A stretch of DNA of 22,594 nt from the NCBI GenBank assembly GCA_030621685.1, contig JAUXHF010000004.1, forward strand, positions 1 to 22,594. The letters are read 5' to 3'. The stretch comes from Spirochaetota bacterium. GTDB taxonomy: Bacteria > Spirochaetota > UBA12135 > COTS27. The notes under the pieces were generated by a model. That model saw only the letters and a program-made list of their open reading frames with translations, was not told where the DNA came from and did not search any database. How positions within the stretch are numbered: position 1 is the stretch's first letter; each line of letters opens with the position of its first letter. Shown here piece by piece: positions 8,941-15,314 of this stretch. The translations under genes and the position numbers were made by a program.

Positions 8941-8990
8941 CTATTTAACTAAGCGACCACTATATATTAAATAGTAGCAAAATTTATTTT
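8941..8990 (+). terminator. Candidate gltBD terminator, abutting the next gene
   Basis: CTATTTAA (8941-8948) and TTAAATAG (8967-8974) form a perfect 8-bp stem, extendable by GC/GC across a small bulge, with an 18-nt loop. A U-rich tract ATTTATTTTTT follows. The stem is AT-rich, so termination would be weak. The U tract runs straight into the TTG start of the next gene at 8990. Confidence 0.4.
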
Positions 8991-10177
8991 TGAAAAAAAA
9001 AATCATTCTCTCTATTCTTGGAGCCATTACGCTTTTAAGCCTAGGCATCTATCTTTTATTCTTTTATAGCTCTATAGGATTGGGACTGGGTAGCCAAACA
9101 AAAAAAGTCTACACGCTCTTTCTTCATGTAGAAAACCAGCAGCAGCAAATCACCTCAGCCAATGTGCTTTTCTACTGGTATCCAAAAAACTTTTTTTTCC
9201 TCTATCGTTTAAGCGATAAAGTATACGTGCCAAGCGGCTCTCCTGAAGCAGGCGCAGGTCTTACCCGGCTCTTCGAATTGAAGCCCAAAGCAATACAAGT
9301 AGCCCTTAAAAAGTTTTATAATATTGAAATAGATTTCAACCTTTCCATGCAAGAAAAAGATGTCGAAAAACTTTTTTCTGCCTTAGGCGGCACCGCCTTC
9401 TTCAACATCTATTCATCGCAGCTCTCTCGAGGAGAAGTGTTTATTAGCGGAGAAAATTACAAAAGTTACCTTGATGGCATTAGCGATGAAAGAAAGAGCC
9501 TTGATGCCAGCATAAGTTTATGGTATGCCCTACTTACACGCCAAGCCAGCTTAATCGCTCAAAGCAAAGCCTATAGAAATTCTTACTGGAATATTATTCA
9601 GTACACATCGGGGAATCTTCGGTTGGCTAGCTTGCGGCGTTTATTAAAACCCCTGCAAGGACAGGCAGGACAGTTATATTTTCAATCTCAAACCATGAAC
9701 CTTGAATACTCTGCATCGGCAAGCAGCCCAGAGAAGCTGGTATATTTGCCCTTTCAATCTGGTGATTTTGATAGGCATAAAATTCAAGAACAACTGCTCA
9801 GTTTTTTCAACGAAGAGGCTCTCTACAAACGCTTCCCTATTTCAATGCAAATAAATAACACTACCGATATAAAAAGAATAGCCGCTAAAACAGCTGGCGT
9901 TTTTCGTTTAAAAAAAATAGATGTTAAAGAATATATCAATTCAGCTCTTTCGCTCAATCATAGCACCTTGCTTGATTTCGCCCATTCCCCTGTAAAAACA
10001 GCATACGTAAAAAAAATAACGAAAATTTCCAAAGTGTATCCGCAGATAAGCTATCGGGATGATTTTGATTTTGCACTTTACATAGCCAATGACTTTTATG
10101 GCATAGCCCTACTTGATACTCCAAAACAAAAACCCATTACTTCTTCAAAAGCAACTACAAAGAACACTAAACCATGA
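8990..10177 (+). CDS. LCP/LytR-CpsA-Psr-like membrane-anchored protein
   Basis: A 395-residue protein with a short Lys-rich N-terminus and a single membrane segment (about 4-28), the rest predicted outside the cytoplasmic membrane. Residues about 35-175 resemble an LCP domain, best at YNIEIDFNLSMQEKDVEKLF followed by SALGGT. Residues about 282-380 resemble a LytR C-terminal domain (FPISMQINNTTD near the start, DFDFALYIANDFYG at the end). LCP proteins attach glycopolymers to peptidoglycan or envelope lipids. The usual SxPRD-type arginine motif is not evident (LSDKVYVPSG at the equivalent place), so activity is uncertain. The start is TTG: an in-frame TAG at 8975 excludes earlier codons and no ATG lies near. 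No Shine-Dalgarno is visible. rsfS follows by 39 bp, a pairing found in several phyla. The family call is from pattern, not alignment. Confidence 0.65.
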   Translation: MKKKIILSILGAITLLSLGIYLLFFYSSIGLGLGSQTKKVYTLFLHVENQQQQITSANVLFYWYPKNFFFLYRLSDKVYVPSGSPEAGAGLTRLFELKPKAIQVALKKFYNIEIDFNLSMQEKDVEKLFSALGGTAFFNIYSSQLSRGEVFISGENYKSYLDGISDERKSLDASISLWYALLTRQASLIAQSKAYRNSYWNIIQYTSGNLRLASLRRLLKPLQGQAGQLYFQSQTMNLEYSASASSPEKLVYLPFQSGDFDRHKIQEQLLSFFNEEALYKRFPISMQINNTTDIKRIAAKTAGVFRLKKIDVKEYINSALSLNHSTLLDFAHSPVKTAYVKKITKISKVYPQISYRDDFDFALYIANDFYGIALLDTPKQKPITSSKATTKNTKP

Positions 10178-10216
10178 TACGCAGAAATATGGAAATAGCT
10201 CCCTTACAAACTAATA

Positions 10217-10732
10217 ATGAAAACTCAACTTAATAAAGAAAATAAAGAAAATAAAGAAACTAAAGAAAATAAAGAAACCTTGGCAACCTTGAATTCTATT
10301 AAAAAAAAGAAGCTAGAAAAAATATCATCTTCTACATTGGCTGGCGAAGCCAAGCAGATTTTATCTGCTGCCAAAGCAGAAGATATTCGTAGTTACATAT
10401 TTCGCTCCGAATTTCGTTATACAAGTTTTGTATTAACTTGCACCGCCAATTCGCAAACCCACTTGCATAGCCTTGGCCAGCGTCTGTTCCAAACTTTAAA
10501 GCAAGAATTCTCTGAAAACCCCATAGGCTCTAACCAAGAAACACGGCGTGACAATCGTTGGGTTATCTTAGATTATGTAGATGTTATTATTCACATCTTC
10601 CTACAAGAAGATAGGCTGTTTTACAATCTTGACGAAAAACTTGAACGCGATATCGTAAAAGACCAAAATTTCCTAGCAGAAAATTCCAGCGAAAACATGA
10701 CTGAAGCCAGCGCTAAGCCAGCAAAATCTTAG
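10217..10732 (+). CDS. rsfS: Ribosome silencing factor RsfS (Iojap/DUF143 family)
   Basis: A 171-residue protein whose core (about 45-150) matches RsfS, which binds L14 on the 50S subunit and blocks subunit joining when nutrients are scarce. Visible family features are AEDIRSYIFRSEFRYTSFVL, SQTHLHSLGQRLFQTLK, then RRDNRWVILDYVDVIIHIF and RLFYNLDEKLE, corresponding to the conserved W-x-L-x-D-Y-x-D-V-V-x-H-x-F signature. Typical RsfS is about 105-130 residues. The extra length is an N-terminal NKE/TKE repeat (about residues 6-21) and a Ser/Ala-rich tail. No other Met precedes the core, so either the extension is real or a downstream TTG is used. It probably shares a transcript with the LCP-like gene. 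Its stop overlaps the stop of the convergent livG by 3 bp. Confidence 0.85.
   Translation: MKTQLNKENKENKETKENKETLATLNSIKKKKLEKISSSTLAGEAKQILSAAKAEDIRSYIFRSEFRYTSFVLTCTANSQTHLHSLGQRLFQTLKQEFSENPIGSNQETRRDNRWVILDYVDVIIHIFLQEDRLFYNLDEKLERDIVKDQNFLAENSSENMTEASAKPAKS
10232..10275 (+). repeat. 9/18-bp tandem repeat at the 5' end of rsfS
   Basis: Three perfect AATAAAGAA units (10232-10258) are followed by closely related units, giving an 18-bp higher-order repeat. In frame they encode NKENKENKETKENKET. Because 9 is a multiple of 3, unit gain or loss would keep the frame. Confidence 0.85.
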
Positions 10733-11469
10733 CGACCAAGATAGCAGCGCAAAACTTCTTTGTCATTCACAATTTCATCGGCAGAGCCTTGGGCGACAAC
10801 TTCGCCCGCATCCATAACCACAATGAAATCGGCTATGCGAACAACGAAATTCATATCATGTTCTATAAGCAATATCGTCTCTCCTGCCTGACGCAGCTTT
10901 TGTAGGGTTTTCGCTATTTGCTGGCGCAGAAATGGCGCCACACCGGCAACAGGCTCATCTAAGAAAAGCATTTCATGCGACTTCACTACCGCCATAGCCA
11001 AGGTGAGCAGTTTTGTTTGTCCGTAACTTATATCGCCGCCTAAACTTTCTAGTGGCTTCTCTAAACCAACCAAGGCTAAGGCATCCAAGATAATCTTTTT
11101 ACCAAAGCGTTCTGGCTTAATCAAACTACGAAAAAAATTACTATCTTCTTTGGCTAAGGCTAGTTTTATATGGTCTTCAATACTAAGGTAGCCAAAAGCT
11201 CTTGTCTCTTGAAAGGTTCTCGAAAAGATTTCGCTAGAAATTTGAAAATCTTCTTTCTTTGAAATTTCTGTACCCTTAAAAAATATCTCTCCGCTGTCCT
11301 GTTTTAGCACGCGAGTAAGAATATTAAACAAGGTAGATTTCCCAGAACCGTTGGGTCCAATAATCGCTGTTATCTTCTTTGCTTCTATGCCAAGTGATAT
11401 CCCATTTAAAGCCTTGTTGCCACCAAAGCTCTTGTGAATCGCCTTAATATCTAAAATGGAGGATGTCAT
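10729..11469 (-). CDS. livG: Liv-type ABC transporter, LivG-like ATPase
   Basis: A 246-residue ABC ATPase energising amino-acid import on the cytoplasmic face. Walker A is GPNGSGKST (38-46), the Q-loop Gln is Q87 (TFQETR), the signature is SYGQT (148-152), Walker B is MLFLDE (167-172), and the H-loop is IEHDM. The long segment between Q-loop and signature and the GDISYGQ context fit LivG rather than LivF. It is last in the livK-H-M-G series, 60 bp after livM, with only a weak ribosome-binding site. LivG normally pairs with LivF, but no LivF gene follows: the next gene is rsfS on the opposite strand, overlapping the stop codon. The ATPase may act as a homodimer or use a LivF encoded elsewhere. 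Confidence 0.9.
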   Translation of the reverse strand: MTSSILDIKAIHKSFGGNKALNGISLGIEAKKITAIIGPNGSGKSTLFNILTRVLKQDSGEIFFKGTEISKKEDFQISSEIFSRTFQETRAFGYLSIEDHIKLALAKEDSNFFRSLIKPERFGKKIILDALALVGLEKPLESLGGDISYGQTKLLTLAMAVVKSHEMLFLDEPVAGVAPFLRQQIAKTLQKLRQAGETILLIEHDMNFVVRIADFIVVMDAGEVVAQGSADEIVNDKEVLRCYLGR

Positions 11470-11529
11470 TTTTAAGCTTCTAATTTTTTAAAGGTTCTAC
11501 CAGATGCACAGGAAAAGCGGCTTCAAAGT

Positions 11530-12384
11530 TTACTTTAAATCTACCTTACCAAAGAATCCTCGTGGTTTAAAGAGTAAGATAAGAATAATGACAAGGGCAT
11601 AGGAAAGCTGGCGGATAGGACCAATAACCGATGAATGAAGTGGCAGAAAGCGGATGACCTCGGGTAGCAAAACAACTATAAAGCTAGCCACTATGGTTCC
11701 ACGAACTGAACCCAGCCCGCCCATAATAACAATGCTGAGAATGACTACAAGCTCTGCTAAAAAGAAAAAGTCTGGGTGAGTGTATTTCAAATAAAAGGCA
11801 TACAGCCCGCCCGCTATTCCAGCAAAAAATGATGAAATGCAAATAGCTTTCACCTTTACAATAAAACTATTTTTACCTAACGAACGCAGCAGCTGTTCAT
11901 CATCTCGCAGCGCTCCTAGCACCTTGCCGAAAGGCGAATCGACAGCACGTTTAAGAAAGAATAAACAAAGCAGGACAATAAGCAAGCTAAACAGTAAATA
12001 TGAAAATTCGCTTTTTATGAATTCTGGGCGAGTAAACACGATGCCTCGCGTGCCACCAGTAAGCCCCTCTAAATTCAGGAACAAGCTGTAAATTACGAAA
12101 TGAAAGCCCAAGGTGGCCAGTGCCAAGTAATCGCCTTCAAGTTTTCGGCAAAGGCTAATAAGCAGCATCGAGATAAGCATCGCAAAAACTCCAGCAAAGA
12201 GTATCGCCAATATAACGGGAATGCCATACACCGTGTAGGCGATTGACGCCATATAGGCACCCAGCCCAAAAAAAGCAATGTGACCCAGATTAATAAGACC
12301 ACTAAAGCCTAAAGAAAAATTAAACGATAGGCTAAGAATTAAAAAAATGCCTATCTGCGTACATACAGTCCATAGGTAATTCAT
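11530..12384 (-). CDS. livM: Liv-type ABC transporter, LivM-like permease
   Basis: A 284-residue, very hydrophobic inner-membrane permease. Family marks are SLSFNFSLGFSGLINLGHIAFFGLGAY near the N-terminus (about 17-44), GDYLALATLGF, LTGGTRGI, the cytoplasmic coupling loop DSPFGKVLGALRDDEQLLRSLG (about 148-169), and the terminal RGFFGK. Roughly 8-9 membrane segments are predicted by eye. LivM pairs with LivH to form the channel. The ATG at 12384 has a GGAAG ribosome-binding site 7 bp upstream. It lies 61 bp after livH and 60 bp before livG, consistent with one transcript. The substrate is likely a branched-chain amino acid but the family also carries amides, urea and other amino acids. Confidence 0.93.
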   Translation of the reverse strand: MNYLWTVCTQIGIFLILSLSFNFSLGFSGLINLGHIAFFGLGAYMASIAYTVYGIPVILAILFAGVFAMLISMLLISLCRKLEGDYLALATLGFHFVIYSLFLNLEGLTGGTRGIVFTRPEFIKSEFSYLLFSLLIVLLCLFFLKRAVDSPFGKVLGALRDDEQLLRSLGKNSFIVKVKAICISSFFAGIAGGLYAFYLKYTHPDFFFLAELVVILSIVIMGGLGSVRGTIVASFIVVLLPEVIRFLPLHSSVIGPIRQLSYALVIILILLFKPRGFFGKVDLK

Positions 12385-12445
12385 CGCTGTCTTCCGGCTT
12401 TGCTAGCTTTCTTCATTATCCGCTTATACATGCTAGGTTAGGTGT

Positions 12446-13339
12446 TTAAGAGTCCGGCAAGCCCAAAACAAATTTTCGATAAATATAAACCAAGCCTCCG
12501 GGGAAAAATATCAAAAAAACAAAAAGAATAGAAAAAGAAATGGAGAGCTTATAGGCTGAAGGCACATAAATAATAGAAACATTTTCTACAAGCCCAAGAA
12601 AATAAGCCCCCAAAATACTAGCCGGAATAGATTGAATTCCGCCCATTACGGCGCCAGCAAAGCCTTTAATAATTAAATACACGCCACGACCCGGAGTAAT
12701 CGATTCTTGCACGGCGATGAACACACCGCCTATGCCCGCCGTTAACGAGGCTAAGAAAAAAGCTGCTTGTTTAAGAAAGCCTACTTTAATGCCCACGATT
12801 TGTGCCAATTCATCGTTATCGGCTACCGCACGCATCATTTGGCCTAAGCTTGTTTTTTTCAAAAATACATAAAATACCAAGAACAAAATAAGCGAAACTC
12901 CAATAATCGTTATTTGTATTCCGGTAATGAAAACTTGATGAAAAATTTCAATGCCCCGATTTACAGCAAAAACATCTGTTACCTTAGCCGCACTTGTGTA
13001 AATAAGTTGCAAGGTGTATTGAATGATAATAAGCAAGGCAAGCCCTGCCACAATAAAAATAACCTTACTTGCCCCTTTGCGAATAAGCGGATGGTAGACC
13101 AGCTCGAAAAGAAGCAACCCAATAAAGGCTGTTGGGATAGGCGCTAAAAAAGCAAGCGTTACAGGAACACCCATGTTTATCAGTGAATAAAAAATATAGG
13201 CGCCCACCATAACCATCGCCCCATGGGCAAAATGCACAAATTTCCCAACATTATAGACCAAAGAAAATCCTATCGCCACAAAGGCATAAATAGAACCCGA
13301 TATAAGACCGTTAACTATTGATTGAAGGTATAATTCCAC
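12446..13339 (-). CDS. livH: Liv-type ABC transporter, LivH-like permease
   Basis: A 297-residue inner-membrane permease. The N-terminus LYLQSIVNGLISGSIYAFVAIGFSLVYNVGKFVHFAHGA is typical of LivH. The coupling loop TSLGQMMRAVADNDELAQIVGI and GFAGAVMGGIQSIPASILGA are also diagnostic. The start is GTG at 13339: it places the protein start exactly where LivH proteins begin, and no ATG or TTG lies in frame just upstream. An AAGGAG sequence occurs about 31 nt upstream, separated from the GTG by a 4-bp GC hairpin (CGGG/CCCG). Folding could bring it closer, but the spacing is abnormal. The gene lies about 50 bp beyond a terminator-like hairpin that separates it from the binding-protein gene. Confidence 0.93.
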   Translation of the reverse strand: MELYLQSIVNGLISGSIYAFVAIGFSLVYNVGKFVHFAHGAMVMVGAYIFYSLINMGVPVTLAFLAPIPTAFIGLLLFELVYHPLIRKGASKVIFIVAGLALLIIIQYTLQLIYTSAAKVTDVFAVNRGIEIFHQVFITGIQITIIGVSLILFLVFYVFLKKTSLGQMMRAVADNDELAQIVGIKVGFLKQAAFFLASLTAGIGGVFIAVQESITPGRGVYLIIKGFAGAVMGGIQSIPASILGAYFLGLVENVSIIYVPSAYKLSISFSILFVFLIFFPGGLVYIYRKFVLGLPDS

Positions 13340-13387
13340 TACAAAGCTTCTGCGCGGGTATCTCCCGGCTCCTTTTCTGTGTTTAAA

Positions 13388-13440
13388 ACAAAAAAAAAGA
13401 GAAGAGAACGCTAGGCAAAGCCTATATTCCCCTCTCTCTT
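13388..13440 (-). terminator. Intrinsic terminator/attenuator between livK and livH
   Basis: On the reverse strand, GAGAGAGGGGAATATAGGC and GCCTAGCGTTCTCTTCTC pair around a UUU loop. TAGGC/GCCTA closes the top and the lower stem pairs with two G-U wobbles, one bulge and a small internal loop. Nine consecutive T follow (13398-13390). The form is classic Rho-independent. It lies after the binding-protein gene and before livH, so partial read-through would give more binding protein than permease. Confidence 0.75.
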
Positions 13441-13462
13441 TTCTAGAAATTTTCTCTAGAAA
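13440..13462 (-). other. Second hairpin in the livK-livH spacer
   Basis: TTTCTAGA (13440-13447) and TCTAGAAA (13455-13462) form a perfect 8-bp stem with a 7-nt loop directly before the terminator. It may stabilise the 3' end of the binding-protein message. Confidence 0.5.
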
Positions 13463-13538
13463 TATCCCTTGTCAGCAAACAAGCACAAGCATGAATCACA
13501 ATGACGCTTAAGCTTACATGCCCTTGTATATATTTTAT

Positions 13539-13554
13539 TTAAAAGCGCTTTTAA
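13539..13554. repeat. 16-bp perfect palindrome
   Basis: TTAAAAGCGCTTTTAA is fully self-complementary and abuts the 16-bp repeat array. It could fold as a 6-bp stem with a GCGC loop or bind a dimeric protein. Function is unknown. Confidence 0.6.
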
Positions 13555-13695
13555 GAAAGACCCTGCCTTTCAAAGACCCTGACTTTCAAAAACCCTGACT
13601 TTCAAAAACCCTGGCTTTCAAAGACGCTGCTTTCAAAGACGCTGGCTTTCAAAAACGCTGCTTTCAAAGACCCTGGCTTTCAAAAACCTAGCCTT
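13555..13695. repeat. 16-bp tandem repeat array, about 8-9 copies
   Basis: Consecutive units of consensus CAAARACSCTGGCTTT start near 13571, 13587, 13603, 13619, 13634, 13650 and 13665, with degenerate units at each end. Two units are 15 bp long through loss of one G. Variation is confined to positions 5, 8, 11 and 12. Each unit holds AAAG...CTTT arms that can pair weakly. It begins 12 bp after the binding-protein stop codon on the reverse strand. There are no spacers, so it is not a CRISPR. Confidence 0.9.
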
Positions 13696-13706
13696 ATAAC
13701 ATCAGA

Positions 13707-14774
13707 TTATTGAAAGAAAGGTACGAAACTACCGCCCTCAGATCTGTAAAGATCGTAGTTGCCGGATATATCGCCATTTTCATCAAAGTCAATAACCCCC
13801 GAAACACCTTCTAAATTCAGCATATACAGATAGTCTCGAATTTCAGCGCCTGTGGAAGCTCCGCTTTTTATAGCAGCCGCTAAGGACAAGAAAGCATCGT
13901 AGCCTTGGGCAGCAAAAGGACCTGGCGCTTCACCGTATCTGTCTCTATGTCTTTGGATAAAATCATCATTACCAACACTCACCGAAGAAATGATAAGGCC
14001 TTCAGCGCCGGGAGCTGCGGCTATTTCATCACTTTTAAGCCCTTCAGAGCCATAAAGCTTAACTTTCAAGCCAAGCTCTTTGATTTGACGAAGAGCGGCT
14101 ACGGCTGCATCCGGAGAGTTTGAAATAACAAATAAGACATCGGGCTTGGCTGAACGGATTTTAGTTAGCTGGGCACGAACATCGGTAGTGCCGCGCTCAA
14201 AACTTTCCGAGGCAACCACGTTGCCGCCAATACTTTTGAATTCGCCTTCCAAGACTTCTGAAAAACCAACACCATAATCTTCATTAGGATACAACACGGC
14301 AAGGTTTCGAAGACCAGCATTGTAGACTACGCCAGCAGCAAATACGCCTTGCAAGGCATCGCTAGGAATCGAGCGGAATATGAAATCGCCGCTTTCGGAA
14401 ATTTTCGGGCTTGTTGAAGCCGGTGAGATAAGCACTACCTCGCCACTTTCAAACGTGGGAGCAGCCGCAATAGTAGCACTGGAGCAAAGCTCGCCAATGG
14501 TAGCTACCACGCCATCTACGCTTACTAATTTCTCAGCAGCCGACCGAGCATTTTTCCCTTCACAGCCAGAGTCCTCTACTATCAGCTCAACGTTTTCTAA
14601 GCCTGCTTCCTCAAAAGCAAGATCTATACCTTTTTGCGCGCCCAGTCCGTAGCTGGCAGCATCGCCGGTAAGTGGCAGCATAACACCAATTTTTATGTTG
14701 GCACCGTTACCACAAGAGAATAATGAGAGTAGGCTAACCACTCCCAATGTTATAAAAATATGTTTTAACTTCAT
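13707..14774 (-). CDS. livK: Liv-type ABC transporter substrate-binding lipoprotein
   Basis: A 355-residue periplasmic-binding-fold type I protein that captures the ligand for the LivHMG importer. The N-terminal signal peptide ends in LSLFSC-GNG, a lipobox with C21 as the lipidated residue, so it is membrane-tethered. IKIGVMLPLTGDAASYG, AAAPTFESGEVVLISPASTSP, YPNEDYGVGFSEVLEGEF, ASESFERGTTDVRAQLTKI and GPFAAQGYDAF are characteristic of Leu/Ile/Val-binding family members. Length is normal. ATG at 14774 is preceded by a good GAGGAAAG ribosome-binding site, the best in the cluster. It is the first gene of the importer group, followed by a terminator-like structure before livH. The true ligand cannot be read from sequence, so the symbol is by family resemblance. 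Confidence 0.9.
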   Translation of the reverse strand: MKLKHIFITLGVVSLLSLFSCGNGANIKIGVMLPLTGDAASYGLGAQKGIDLAFEEAGLENVELIVEDSGCEGKNARSAAEKLVSVDGVVATIGELCSSATIAAAPTFESGEVVLISPASTSPKISESGDFIFRSIPSDALQGVFAAGVVYNAGLRNLAVLYPNEDYGVGFSEVLEGEFKSIGGNVVASESFERGTTDVRAQLTKIRSAKPDVLFVISNSPDAAVAALRQIKELGLKVKLYGSEGLKSDEIAAAPGAEGLIISSVSVGNDDFIQRHRDRYGEAPGPFAAQGYDAFLSLAAAIKSGASTGAEIRDYLYMLNLEGVSGVIDFDENGDISGNYDLYRSEGGSFVPFFQ

Positions 14775-14855
14775 ATTGCTTTCCTCGAAAAATAGCGTAT
14801 TTTTACTAAAATTTTATGTTTCCTTATTTTATAGTAGTAGAAAATAAGTGCTAAT

Positions 14856-14888
14856 ATATTGCTTTTATATTGCTTTTATATTGCTTTT
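14856..14888. repeat. 11-bp tandem triplication
   Basis: Three perfect copies of ATATTGCTTTT (14856, 14867, 14878), about 80-115 bp upstream of livK on its 5' side. A degenerate ATATTGC recurs at about 14899. Confidence 0.9.
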
Positions 14889-14935
14889 ACAAAGCTCTAT
14901 ATTGCGCCATATAGATGACCCTTACTTACTCTATA

Positions 14936-14969
14936 TTCTTCAAAAAACCAAGTTCTTCAAAAAATCAAG
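14936..14969. repeat. 17-bp tandem duplication
   Basis: TTCTTCAAAAAACCAAG at 14936-14952 is repeated with one mismatch at 14953-14969. Confidence 0.85.
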
Positions 14970-15144
14970 CTGAATACGCATGGTAGTTTATGTTCGTTAC
15001 AAGTTCTTTTGAACGAATGAAATATTATATCATTTTTTTTAAGAAAAATCATAAAAACGATAAATTTGGCTAAAAAACTACTTTTTATCGAAGCAAAACA
15101 AGCTTATGCAGCTATTTCAAGCATAAAATGCTTCTTTTTATAAA

Positions 15145-15176
15145 AAAATTTATACTCTACAAAATTTATACTGTAC
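15145..15176. repeat. 16-bp tandem duplication
   Basis: AAAATTTATACTCTAC at 15145-15160 is repeated with one mismatch (C to G) at 15161-15176. Confidence 0.85.
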
Positions 15177-15214
15177 AAAGGTAGCCATATCCTCTCATTT
15201 TGCTCCCCAGTTTC

Positions 15215-15234
15215 TAGCTCTTAGCTCTTAGCTT
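15215..15234. repeat. 7-bp tandem repeat, about 3 copies
   Basis: TAGCTCT, TAGCTCT, TAGCTT run head to tail, 13 bp upstream of the -35 of the kinase gene. Confidence 0.75.
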
Positions 15235-15246
15235 AAACCAAGCCTA

Positions 15247-15275
15247 TCGACAAAACTCTAAATATTTGTTACACT
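15247..15275 (+). promoter_or_regulatory. Sigma-70-type promoter of the PfkB-family gene
   Basis: TCGACA (15247-15252), a 17-bp spacer, then TACACT (15270-15275). Transcription would start near 15282, giving a short leader with AGGAG at 15306-15310 before the ATG at 15315. This is one of the clearest promoter and ribosome-binding-site pairs in the window. Confidence 0.65.
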
Positions 15276-15314
15276 TATAAAAAACACACTCATACAGCAA
15301 CAAGCAGGAGACCC

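Larger units (their letters stand above)
13340..13706. other. livK-livH spacer with repeats and hairpins
   Basis: This 367-bp spacer has no gene. In transcription order on the reverse strand it holds a 16-bp tandem repeat array (13695-13555), a 16-bp perfect palindrome (13554-13539), an 8-bp-stem hairpin (13462-13440) and an intrinsic terminator (13440-13388). It probably sets the ratio of binding protein to permease. Confidence 0.7.
14775..15314. other. Divergent intergenic region between livK and the PfkB-family gene
   Basis: This 540-bp AT-rich region holds no credible ORF. It contains four separate tandem duplications (14856-14888, 14936-14969, 15145-15176, 15215-15234), overlapping inverted repeats around TTCGTT/AACGAA near 14992-15016, and the promoter of the kinase gene. 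The livK promoter must also lie here; TATAAA about 60 bp upstream of its ATG is one candidate. Confidence 0.6.

Noticed and set aside
13555..13695. CRISPR array
   Set aside because: The units abut without spacers, are only 16 bp, and no cas genes are present.
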